Positions 39,201-46,831 of a stretch of DNA of 48,276 nt are shown here, piece after piece; within the stretch, counting starts at the first letter, position 1; the number at the start of each line of letters is the position of its first letter. The translations under genes were made by a program, and so were the position numbers. This DNA comes from a virus. The stretch covers positions 1 to 48,276 of the IMG/VR virus record IMGVR_UViG_3300043446_003970. One strand, written 5' to 3'. The notes under the pieces are model-generated. The model did not search any database and was not told the origin of the DNA. It saw nothing but the letters and a program-made list of their open reading frames with translations.

Positions 39201-40904
39201 TCCGATTTCCCGACATTCGAAGTCGTCAATTTTCCACAATCTTTGTCGGTGGCTGAAAGAGAGAATTATTGCGAACCATCTGCGGAATCGATGTTCCCAT
39301 ATCAATTTTCAAGATATGATGTGCGGTTTACCATGAATTTGCCGGACTATGGATCAAATAAATTCAGAAACAATAAAATAAATTATGTAGAACAGGAGTT
39401 ATTGTCCAATCTGTCGTCCGAGACTCGCGCTTCATATAAGACCAGTGAGCTATTGACCGTGGACGCAAATAAGTTGGGAATATTCTTTTCCCCTGCCGAA
39501 ATACAAAATACCGAAATCATAAAATTCTTCGGTGAGTTTCCTTTGAACGATTTAATCGGAAATCCCGCCGACGTATATCAACGAACATATAGCAAATTTG
39601 AAACATTCAAGAAGATATATTATGATCAAGGATTTGGAAGTATAGACTTCACATTTTTCATGAACATCATTCGCTTCTATTTTGACAAGTCGATGTTCAA
39701 GTATATCAAAAGCGTGGTACCAGCCAGAGCAAAATTGGTTGATGGTATGTTGATTGAACCAAATATTCTAGAAAGACCAAAATTGCAGATGCGTCCCTTG
39801 ACAAAGGAGAACATCGCTCAGAAAACTGGCGTTGCGGATGGAACCAAGAATATAACAGCCGTGCAAGATCCGAAAAAGATCGGAACAATGAAAACGGAAT
39901 ACAGAGGATCTTCCCTATATTCCGATGTAAATCAGGTATGTTTTCCTATAGAAGATGACAAATATGGATTCTCTGTATATTCTGACGATGGAATAACATA
40001 CTACAACGACCAATTCTATAGAGCAGATGTGGTAAAATACAAGAAAAAATATCAAGTTTATTCCAGATATGTTTCTCCAAATTCCCAATTGACCGAAGAT
40101 CAAATTATAAATGACAATAGAGGAAAAACCCAAACGATTGAAAGAACATATACGAAATTGAATTTGGCAAAGTTGGTAGAACCAAACAAGTATCCGATGA
40201 CCGCATCATTTTATACAAGTTTGGGTGGAACGTATTTTAGCGGAAGCTTATACTTTGATGCAAATCTTCGTGGCTGGAATGACTATACAATGTCTTTTGC
40301 TCATAATGTTGTTGGTGTAGTATCCGGTGCAATAGCCGGTTTGGATACTATTCAGAATCCTGGTGCAACTTCGTTCATTCAAGGAAATATTTTCAGTCCT
40401 GGTATAATGATTTCCGGCAGTCTGATTCAGAATGGAAAATATGTGGTATATTCCGGGTTGTTTGATACCACCAACGACGGAAGACAGTTATTCGAAGGAA
40501 CTATATACGGAGAAAGCACAGGAAACACCGCAAACGATAAGACGGCATATAACCTATATTTCTTGGCGGATAATCCAACAGGTTCATTGCTTAACGAATT
40601 TGTGAGTTATACATCCAAAGAACTGTTTGGTCCATTGGCGCAAAGCTTGGCCTACAGAAAGATATATTCTATGGAAAATTATCCATCAACATCAACGTTG
40701 CTACAAGGATATAGATATAATCATTACAGATTCAGTAAAAAGCAGTTTTCCCAAAAGGAATTGAACGGATATCAGCAAAATCTGGCTACCAACTCTCAGA
40801 TTAATTATAAGTGGAAAAAGAGTAGTCAGAACAAAAAAACTACCGTAGACCCCAAAACCGGCCTATTGGATAACAGTGAAGCGGTTATAGTAAAAACGAT
40901 ATAA
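36225..40904 (+). CDS. giant baseplate wedge/tail protein with embedded LamG domain
   Basis: The product has 1559 residues, the largest in the window. Residues 1-690 are a long structural region with no clear family match. 'WKRILNTLPFIYKTKGTEAA' (from 691) and 'LNALISCFGIPKNIIKIKEY' are typical of phage tail proteins (P2 gpI/wedge-type 'K-T-K-G-T' segment). Residues 756-945 form a LamG-like domain ('IEFNFRFDPNKTHAQGNVFR', 'FFGNIDDIRIWENPLSN'). The last 550 residues include 'FTFFMNIIRFYFDKSMFKYI' and 'VVPARAKLVDGMLIEPN', again common in tail proteins. It is probably the gp7-equivalent wedge initiator, with the LamG module added for surface binding; this equivalence rests on position and size only. 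Confidence 0.75.
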   Translation: MNLDKMQYINLPTASLGYGSFLNQEDLQFYTEGITSLDFPFGKSKEDYVKFEVYNLDGTPITSSMIYSNGTYTPYTKSFYDAFNQYIEYDYLEYTSDYVITGTVTQSLFFDVRKEFDKLGIQGGNYKIYAELGRNIVGNERDSQNKLIINTISSNRSEITIIPKATKGSKDQINLDFSVFSNGKVFVKEVIDDLIYRISKPELFKIYEAADAQNKTGSADFKFNYSFKKDIDAICFLTDVYYGVKKGNYRTNGQIATNDILGIYDQFKNWLYTRYNTGTTFQEIKDYYYSLFSFVIDHELNRLVNTKPQSYSRIIEFLQTIFYNAVFYPAISRIEEKHNIDLSGYFKYYLNFSDGTKISITNRKVLPSADPKFYDSLALKLIGALPTNIGLGTDVWITCDFGFLPLIQNVYYFSAFSVNTIPLRGPNFLIKVENEGNSTETLSMEQLLGQTGSLQTELEYKIEAKNSGFIDTTDYRSFENFVNFSSADLRVKAFASKKNQIEALYSEIQTINAGLTLNPNDTFYLKEKSDANEQIDQLEASMDGYEKFLYKNPAWYEEHAAIYDGYTSASLYDKNNLGSLINNLPQFMIEDAENNADYIKFVGMVGHFFDNVSLAAKQYTAKNQYSSSPNSGISMQIVGDMLRSLGWDAEISKENLPLLLSSFANKDFDRDSVLYSQSRSLSEEERNQIIWKRILNTLPFIYKTKGTEAALNALISCFGIPKNIIKIKEYGGIQSTSDLVDKSLYIIEDVKYEPYFSGSGEYFKFNWTGSAKTIEFNFRFDPNKTHAQGNVFRLVNCSDYWVVGAVREKGNDWGRLFFSIDDGFGNVKTSTTNRIPMFDGNSYHAMIRRNYVVEQFLATASINEYPTRYDLILQKSEDDRVTYSATSSVFLSGSYNNSFESGQYLYIGNYNQSTASLSMDPEAFFGNIDDIRIWENPLSNERFSKHTLSRNSYDLETPQEMVEKNLYRVSFERPLDLYDSSGKIELNNLAFRSDFPTFEVVNFPQSLSVAERENYCEPSAESMFPYQFSRYDVRFTMNLPDYGSNKFRNNKINYVEQELLSNLSSETRASYKTSELLTVDANKLGIFFSPAEIQNTEIIKFFGEFPLNDLIGNPADVYQRTYSKFETFKKIYYDQGFGSIDFTFFMNIIRFYFDKSMFKYIKSVVPARAKLVDGMLIEPNILERPKLQMRPLTKENIAQKTGVADGTKNITAVQDPKKIGTMKTEYRGSSLYSDVNQVCFPIEDDKYGFSVYSDDGITYYNDQFYRADVVKYKKKYQVYSRYVSPNSQLTEDQIINDNRGKTQTIERTYTKLNLAKLVEPNKYPMTASFYTSLGGTYFSGSLYFDANLRGWNDYTMSFAHNVVGVVSGAIAGLDTIQNPGATSFIQGNIFSPGIMISGSLIQNGKYVVYSGLFDTTNDGRQLFEGTIYGESTGNTANDKTAYNLYFLADNPTGSLLNEFVSYTSKELFGPLAQSLAYRKIYSMENYPSTSTLLQGYRYNHYRFSKKQFSQKELNGYQQNLATNSQINYKWKKSSQNKKTTVDPKTGLLDNSEAVIVKTI

Positions 40905-40933
40905 AAAATACGAAAAAAAGACTTTAACATATA

Positions 40934-40941
40934 TATTTATT
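40934..40941 (+). promoter_or_regulatory. late-type box TATTTATT
   Basis: It lies 15 nt before the ATG at 40957. Confidence 0.55.
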
Positions 40942-40956
40942 TAGAAAGATACCTAT

Positions 40957-41586
40957 ATGGCATACATCAATAACGAAACAATTACCGTAGATGCGGTTCT
41001 TACAAAGAAGGGAAGAGAACTACTTGCTGCCAAGGGTGGCCTGAACATAACCTCGTATGCGCTGGCCGACGACGAAATTGATTATAGCCTGTATCAGCCA
41101 AACCACCCACAGGGGTCGGCATACTATGATTTGGCAATTAGAAACACACCAGTGTTCGAAGCGTTCACGGATGAAACACAAGTGTTAAAATACAAGCTCG
41201 TCACATTGCCATCCGGTCAAACATCTATCCCTGTCATTTCACTTGGTCAGACTTCCATTTATGTTGACAAGGATTATAAGGGAGAAATCGTTATTGTCCC
41301 AAGCACAAACCCAGTATATAACACCACATTGGGATATACCGCAATATTGACCAACAAGGACGTAGGAACAATCATTGGCGAACAGCTACAATCCGCAACT
41401 ACGGCAACTATCCCAACATTTATTGGCGACGTTTCTTCCACAACCGCTCAAGTCGCTCTTGGTATCAGATTTAGATTTGTACCAAACGCTTCTTTGACAA
41501 CTACAACCAGCACAACATTGACCGTGGTTGGTAATGAAAGCGGAGGATCTGTTTCCATCCCAGTAGTTGTTAATGTCAGATCTTAA
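40957..41586 (+). CDS. conserved tail/baseplate structural protein
   Basis: The product has 209 residues. The N-terminal 'TVDAVLTKKGRELLAAKGGL' followed by 'SYALADDEIDYSLYQPNHPQ' and 'GSAYYDLAIRNTPVFEAF' is a recognisable signature of a T4-like marine phage structural protein. The second half is beta-rich and Thr/Val-heavy (ATIPTFIGDVSSTTAQVALG, 'SLTTTTSTTLTVVGNESG'), like an Ig-type decoration domain. Its late-type box and position before the two gp8-like proteins support a baseplate or tail location. Exact role unknown. Confidence 0.7.
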   Translation: MAYINNETITVDAVLTKKGRELLAAKGGLNITSYALADDEIDYSLYQPNHPQGSAYYDLAIRNTPVFEAFTDETQVLKYKLVTLPSGQTSIPVISLGQTSIYVDKDYKGEIVIVPSTNPVYNTTLGYTAILTNKDVGTIIGEQLQSATTATIPTFIGDVSSTTAQVALGIRFRFVPNASLTTTTSTTLTVVGNESGGSVSIPVVVNVRS

Positions 41587-41597
41587 TACTTACGCAT

Positions 41598-42692
41598 ATG
41601 ATTTTTAAGCAATTCGACTCCACGGACATTGTAGCAGGAAGATCTCAGCCAGTATCCACTGGGTTGTGGAGTGACGGCGAAATTGGATGGTCTCAGTTTT
41701 ACACAAGCAGTGTTCAAACCGTCCCATCATCTTCATTGTTTGAACCATTGAATGGATTGTACTATACAAATGTATATGATTATCCAATCGCTTCTGCCAG
41801 CGCGGACATTTATTTCTCATTGACGTTCGGACATTATGCCGGTTCTGGATCGTCAACATTTGACACCAATACTTCTCAGGGAAGTTTGATATATCCGACC
41901 AAGGCTATCTATAACCAATATCGAAACCTGTTGTTGGCTCCCGGTGATTCGAAGTTTTCTTTTGTGCAATCTGATTCCAACGGAAATCAAACATATGTAG
42001 ATTCAGATTCAGTTTATACTATATCTTTCAGAAGCACAAAATACAAGGACAGATTGGATCCAGGCCAATTTGAAATGACCCTTAGTGGATCCAAAGGATA
42101 TATCACTTTGATAGATGACTCCAAAGACAATCCGGACACCGGAACCCAGACAGGTGGAAAGCGATATAACATCATAAGAGGAACCGTTGCGGACGGTGCA
42201 GTGCAGACAAAAAATTATGAAGCAATCGGATCAATGTATCCTGACTTGGGAATCGTTGTATTAAATCCCACCGCATTGAATACTTTGGTAGGAACCGTTG
42301 ACGGAAGATCGTTATACGATCCAGTAAATGGATTGGGTGGTCAATTCGCAAGAATGCAAAATGTATTATTCAGATCAATCAAGGTCGGCGCACAATACAG
42401 ATCGTTCAAAGCGAGATCCACTGAGTATGTTGCCGCAAGACACTTTTTCGTTCGCGTTAAGAATCAAGAATACAACTATAGCAATAATCCTACATTCGTT
42501 GTTTCCGATACTACCAGTGCCGATTATGGCAAATTGAGATTTAGCGACTTTTATACCGATCCAAAGGTGTATATTACCACGGTTGGCTTGTATAATGAAA
42601 GCAACGACCTTGTAGCAGTCGCCAAACTCAGCCAACCATTGCTCAAAGACTTCACGAACGAGTGCCTTATAAAAATTAAGATAGATATATAA
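41598..42692 (+). CDS. 8: gp8-like baseplate wedge protein
   Basis: The product has 364 residues, similar to T4 gp8 (334). The start 'MIFKQFDSTDIVAGRSQPVS' followed by 'TGLWSDGEIGW', and the C-terminal 'HFFVRVKNQEYNYSNNPTFV', 'PKVYITTVGLYNESNDLVAV' and 'AKLSQPLLKDF' match gp8-type wedge proteins of T4-like marine phages. gp8 dimers sit in the wedge and connect to the fibre-bearing periphery. The ending is shared with the much larger protein encoded next, indicating a tandem gene duplication. No defect is visible. Confidence 0.82.
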   Translation: MIFKQFDSTDIVAGRSQPVSTGLWSDGEIGWSQFYTSSVQTVPSSSLFEPLNGLYYTNVYDYPIASASADIYFSLTFGHYAGSGSSTFDTNTSQGSLIYPTKAIYNQYRNLLLAPGDSKFSFVQSDSNGNQTYVDSDSVYTISFRSTKYKDRLDPGQFEMTLSGSKGYITLIDDSKDNPDTGTQTGGKRYNIIRGTVADGAVQTKNYEAIGSMYPDLGIVVLNPTALNTLVGTVDGRSLYDPVNGLGGQFARMQNVLFRSIKVGAQYRSFKARSTEYVAARHFFVRVKNQEYNYSNNPTFVVSDTTSADYGKLRFSDFYTDPKVYITTVGLYNESNDLVAVAKLSQPLLKDFTNECLIKIKIDI

Positions 42693-42721
42693 GCTGGTGG
42701 TGGAATATCCCCCAGTTAATA

Positions 42722-42729
42722 TATTTATA
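42722..42729 (+). promoter_or_regulatory. late-type box TATTTATA
   Basis: It lies 5 nt before the ATG at 42735, downstream of a weak hairpin CTGG/CCAG (42694-42715) without a T-run. Confidence 0.6.
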
Positions 42730-42734
42730 CTTAT

Positions 42735-45700
42735 ATGATAAAGCAGTTCTCCGCAGGGGATATCACAATAAGACCGTTTAATGCCTACAAGAGTTGGCGA
42801 GTTCAGAGCATAAGTTCTGGATCGGTCGATTTGTATGGATATAATACCTATTATTCAGACCTGTGCGAAATAAACCACGGCAAGAAACTGACTTCCATTT
42901 TCTATCCATCTGGGAGTCCGTATTATTCGGCTTCATATGAACCAATCAATTCTTCTGGAAAGTATTATAGAAACATATACAGCTTGACGGATGCGATGTT
43001 TTATCGCAATAGCACAAATTTTTCCGAACTGTTTGGTGTTGAAAATCCTGGCATCGGTGCTGTTTCTGGTAAAAAAGAAATAAGAAATATACACGATAAA
43101 GTGGTGACTTTGGCGTTGAATCATAATTCGTTTGGAGAAAAAGTTAGACCGCTTACGATAGACATCGTCGATAATTCTAACATACATGAACAATACAGAA
43201 TAAAAGACGACGGATATACCAATCTTTACATTTCTGGGTCTCATTTTTCAAATCAAGTCATGCTGGGTGCACCAAGGAATGTATATCCTAGACCATTTTG
43301 GGATACAGGCAGCGTACAGTATTATCTCAGAAATCTTGACGGAAGTTTGACTGAAATAAACGTACCAACGGCCAAAGAATATTATGCGTTGGGAATGGAT
43401 GTTATTTATTCTGGTTCGGCTGCATATTTGTATGATACAAGTTCCGTCGTGGAAATATTCCAACCGGAGAATGAACACTTTGGTGAATCTGTAAATTCAT
43501 GGTACAAATATATCGCGGTTGGATCTACGATAGATTCCACCAATTTGATTTCTCACGGAAGAGGATATGCGGCTATATTCAAATATGACGACGACACTGA
43601 TGGTCACAGGTTGGTGAAAAAGTTTGATTGTCCTTTAAACCAAGAAGATGTTCTTAATGGACTTGATATAGATGACACTTTTCCGTATACAATACACGAT
43701 TTACAAGCTAGTGCGTCATATTTCACGGATACATTTGGTCACTCAGTATGTGTAAGGGATAATTTCTTGGCAGTGGGATCACCGTCCGGTTCTTTTTGCT
43801 TCACCACTAGTTCATACTCTGGTTATGTGTTCGTATATGACAAATATAAGGGCGGAACAGACAACTGGGGATTAATCAATATATTGCAGGGAGGCAGTGA
43901 CGGAGACAAATTCGGATATTCAGTATCTCTCGACAAAGATCTGCTGGCGGTGGGAGCACCACAAGTAAGTGGGTCTGGCGCAGTATACATTTACAGAAGA
44001 AAACAGTATTTCAGTACCGGTTGCGACAACATAGAAACCAGTTCTTTCTGGCAGAGTGTGGTGACGCAGAACAGCTTCTGTGAAGATATTATATCTGAAT
44101 CTGGCTCATATTATTTATACGGTGAGGCGGAACTTCCTCCAGCCGCTTGGTCGGCAAGTTACACTTGGGTATATGAAGCAACCATAGTTCCAAGCGTTTT
44201 ATCGACCGGAGACAATTTTGGATGGTCGGTGTCATTGGATTCCAGCAGCCTGCTTGTAGGAACCAACAAAAATGGAAATGGATATGCCGCATTCTTTACT
44301 TGTTCATACTACTCCGCGTCATATGGAGAATGTCCCACAGCTTCTTGGTCCGAGTATAGAATTGTTACTCGCGACGCCACATATGGAGACTTGGATATGT
44401 CTTCGAATTTGTATGCGATAGATGTAACAAATGCCACCGTTACAAAGGATGGATTTGGAAACTCCGTGTCAATCAGCGGAGACAATGCCATAATTTCCTG
44501 CCCACGAGACAAGGCATTCATACCATATTCTTCATATACTGGCTCCGCCAACATACTTGGTGCCGCATATCTTTACAAAAATATATATTTGTGTAATGAA
44601 CTGGGCTACTTCAAAGTATTGAAGACGTTCGGAGACAGACAATATACATACAATAACAATTTTGGAAAAGCGGTGTCGATTGGAGGAATATATGCGGCAG
44701 TAACTTCTTGGCCGGATAAAGTAGGAAGATCTGTGGACTATTATGATGGACAATATATTCTAGAAGATTATAGCTATCAAACAACGTCTTCAGAAGATCC
44801 AAGGGCGGTTCTTGGAAGAGTTCATGTTTACAAATACGACGATGTGTCTGAAAACTGGAAGTTGACTGGCATGGTCAAGAGAAATAAAGAATCCAACAAA
44901 CCTGCGTATTTATTTGGTTATTCCACGTGTGTATGTTCTGATTTTCTGGTGGTTGGTTCTCCCGTGGTAAATCTAGTTACACCGGAAGCTACAGCGTCCG
45001 TGTATGATCCAAACAATCTTGTCGATTTTCCATCCAATTATTCTGGTTCCGTTTTCGTGTATCATCTTGCCGATTATGAAGAAAGTCCGTTGATTGGAAA
45101 TTCATTTTATAAGAATGGTTATTTTGTTCTAACCACTACCGCATCAAATTATTCCAGTATATTCACCGGTACAGGATCATCTGGATTTGATATGACCTAT
45201 CAAGGAAGACATACGATATTCGAACATGAATATCTGTGTTCAATCCGTCCCGGTGAATTCAATTATAGCACAAACCCAACAACATTGGTAAAAACTGAAT
45301 TATTGTTCGACGTAAACCAAGACGGAGTTTTTGACTTTTTGGATGTGGATTTGATAATGCGATATCTTCAAAAGAAAAAATTCTTCGAAGAATTCGTATT
45401 TGACGACAACGGCATAGTCCTCGAACAAGATTCAAGAGCAGACTATAGCTGGTGGAATAACGACATACTTCAATTGGAATCCGAGGATGTGCTGTTGCAA
45501 GAAAGCTTCGAAGCCGCATATTTGGCAAGTTCTTCATTTAATTCTTTTACCAGAGAAGCATTTGATTATATCCAAACAAAATTGGTGGACACCGGAATTC
45601 TTGACATAGATGGTGACGGAAAAATAAATATGAATGACGGAAACATACTGTCACTGTATTATCTAGAAAGACTTATTCCGCAGAAATTGGAACCCCTGCT

Positions 45701-45968
45701 GTCTATTTCATCCACCAGAATTTATGTCAAAGATATAAACGAATATCTGAATCCATACTGCCGCACAGATTACAACAAGATACTTCCATACTTTAATGAA
45801 TACCAGTATAGTTCATCATATGATCCAACCGGTTCATATCTGGCTCCATTCATAACGACGATTGGACTATATCAGGGAAATGAACTGGTGGCCGTTGGTA
45901 AAATGGGTAGACCGGTCAAGAATTTGATCGATTGGCCGCTCAATATTGTCGTTCGTTTCGACACCTAA
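42735..45968 (+). CDS. gp8-like baseplate protein with FG-GAP propeller and dockerin-like insertion
   Basis: The product has 1077 residues. The start 'MIKQFSAGDI' and the end 'PFITTIGLYQGNELVAVGKM' with 'GRPVKN' match the preceding gp8-like protein. Residues 245-800 contain at least six FG-GAP/integrin-type repeats (FGHSVCVRDNFLAVGSP, FGYSVSLDKDLLAVGAP, FGWSVSLDSSSLLVG), predicting a seven-bladed beta-propeller. 'FNYSTNPTTLV' matches 'YNYSNNPTFVV' of the neighbour. Between it and the gp8-like end lie two dockerin-type calcium loops: 'DVNQDGVFDFLDVDLIMRYL' from about residue 859 and 'DIDGDGKINMNDGNILSLYY' from about 957, separated by about 98 residues rather than the usual 30. It is probably a peripheral wedge or receptor-binding protein. 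Confidence 0.8.
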   Translation: MIKQFSAGDITIRPFNAYKSWRVQSISSGSVDLYGYNTYYSDLCEINHGKKLTSIFYPSGSPYYSASYEPINSSGKYYRNIYSLTDAMFYRNSTNFSELFGVENPGIGAVSGKKEIRNIHDKVVTLALNHNSFGEKVRPLTIDIVDNSNIHEQYRIKDDGYTNLYISGSHFSNQVMLGAPRNVYPRPFWDTGSVQYYLRNLDGSLTEINVPTAKEYYALGMDVIYSGSAAYLYDTSSVVEIFQPENEHFGESVNSWYKYIAVGSTIDSTNLISHGRGYAAIFKYDDDTDGHRLVKKFDCPLNQEDVLNGLDIDDTFPYTIHDLQASASYFTDTFGHSVCVRDNFLAVGSPSGSFCFTTSSYSGYVFVYDKYKGGTDNWGLINILQGGSDGDKFGYSVSLDKDLLAVGAPQVSGSGAVYIYRRKQYFSTGCDNIETSSFWQSVVTQNSFCEDIISESGSYYLYGEAELPPAAWSASYTWVYEATIVPSVLSTGDNFGWSVSLDSSSLLVGTNKNGNGYAAFFTCSYYSASYGECPTASWSEYRIVTRDATYGDLDMSSNLYAIDVTNATVTKDGFGNSVSISGDNAIISCPRDKAFIPYSSYTGSANILGAAYLYKNIYLCNELGYFKVLKTFGDRQYTYNNNFGKAVSIGGIYAAVTSWPDKVGRSVDYYDGQYILEDYSYQTTSSEDPRAVLGRVHVYKYDDVSENWKLTGMVKRNKESNKPAYLFGYSTCVCSDFLVVGSPVVNLVTPEATASVYDPNNLVDFPSNYSGSVFVYHLADYEESPLIGNSFYKNGYFVLTTTASNYSSIFTGTGSSGFDMTYQGRHTIFEHEYLCSIRPGEFNYSTNPTTLVKTELLFDVNQDGVFDFLDVDLIMRYLQKKKFFEEFVFDDNGIVLEQDSRADYSWWNNDILQLESEDVLLQESFEAAYLASSSFNSFTREAFDYIQTKLVDTGILDIDGDGKINMNDGNILSLYYLERLIPQKLEPLLSISSTRIYVKDINEYLNPYCRTDYNKILPYFNEYQYSSSYDPTGSYLAPFITTIGLYQGNELVAVGKMGRPVKNLIDWPLNIVVRFDT

Positions 45969-45973
45969 CAATA

Positions 45974-45983
45974 TATTTATAAT
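45974..45983 (+). promoter_or_regulatory. late-type box TATTTATAAT with real Shine-Dalgarno
   Basis: The box lies 20 nt before the ATG at 46004, and AGGAGA (45991-45996) lies 7 nt before it, one of the few good ribosome sites in the window. Confidence 0.6.
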
Positions 45984-46003
45984 AAATAACAGGAGAAATA
46001 TAT

Positions 46004-46273
46004 ATGCCACAACTACCTTCTATCAATAGAACATCACTGACCACCAATCTACAAGCGAGATATGAATCTTCGTCAAGATTGGGTGGAGATATTGGAACTG
46101 CCAAATTTGTTGGAACAGATAGAGCCGTAACAGATATGATCAATGGCACTGCGCGTGGAATAACCGGAAACGATGTGCATTCAGCCGAATTTGGTCGTGG
46201 TGGTTTTACTTCCGCTGGAAAAAATTACGCCAAAGACGTATTGAAACACAACAACACCCAATATTACGGTTGA
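46004..46273 (+). CDS. small late protein, unknown function
   Basis: The product has 89 residues, with a clear Shine-Dalgarno (AGGAGA) and a late-type box. Residues are polar with several Gly-rich turns ('RLGGDIGTAKFVGTDRAVTD', 'FGRGGFTSAGKNYAKDVL'). No membrane segment, Cys or known domain is present. The strong ribosome site suggests abundant expression, as for a virion protein. Position after the baseplate genes and before replication genes marks the end of the structural block. Confidence 0.65.
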   Translation: MPQLPSINRTSLTTNLQARYESSSRLGGDIGTAKFVGTDRAVTDMINGTARGITGNDVHSAEFGRGGFTSAGKNYAKDVLKHNNTQYYG

Positions 46274-46292
46274 TTTATTATAAAAAGGTTAT

Positions 46293-46784
46293 ATGAAAGT
46301 GTTGGGATTGGATTTATCCACAACTACGTGTGGATGGGCGATAACAGAAGATAAGCTAATATTAGCTTGCGGCTATATTGATATTTCAGACGCTGAAAAG
46401 TATAAAGACAAAGCCGACCTTATTATAAAAACTCTGGTTGGTCATAGTTTTGATAAAATAATGATAGAAGAAAGTTTATTTGGCTTTGCTGGCGGCGGCA
46501 CTTCTCAACAAGTCATTATAAAACTGGTCAAAAACAAGGCTGTAGTTGGTTTTATACTTGAAAATCATTATGGTGTGACCGTCGAGAGCATTCACGCACA
46601 AACTGCTCGTAAAAAGGCACTTGGAGCCGCCAGAATCAAAGGTGTAAAACCCAAAGTATTTGTTAAAGAAAGCATTGATAGAATGTATGATATGACCAAA
46701 TGGACAGTTCTCAATAAAAAGGGCAATGAGGAAAAACGAATGGAAGATGTAAGAGATGCTATCGTGCTCAGTTTGGCGGGTTGA
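46293..46784 (+). CDS. RuvC-like Holliday junction resolvase
   Basis: The product has 163 residues. The RNase H fold with RuvC active-site residues is visible: 'KVLGLDLSTTTCGWAI' with D7, 'KIMIEESLFGF' with E59/E60, and 'RMEDVRDAIVLSLAG' with D152 and D155. 'SQQVIIKLVKNKAVVGFILE' and 'VESIHAQTARKKALG' fit the helix and strand between them. Phage RuvC-like enzymes resolve branched DNA before packaging, the job done by the unrelated endonuclease VII (gp49) in T4. The gene heads the DNA-metabolism block; its start has no Shine-Dalgarno, only TTATTATAAAA upstream. Confidence 0.88.
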   Translation: MKVLGLDLSTTTCGWAITEDKLILACGYIDISDAEKYKDKADLIIKTLVGHSFDKIMIEESLFGFAGGGTSQQVIIKLVKNKAVVGFILENHYGVTVESIHAQTARKKALGAARIKGVKPKVFVKESIDRMYDMTKWTVLNKKGNEEKRMEDVRDAIVLSLAG

Positions 46785-46787
46785 TTT

Positions 46788-46821
46788 TATAGTTTGACTA
46801 ATAGCAAGTTATCCTTATAGT
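46788..46821 (+). promoter_or_regulatory. promoter TTGACT-N16-TATAGT with upstream TATAGT
   Basis: TATAGT (46788-46793) abuts TTGACT (46794-46799); TATAGT (46816-46821) is the -10. The primase ATG at 46832 starts 10 nt later. Confidence 0.7.
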
Positions 46822-46831
46822 AATGGGGTAA

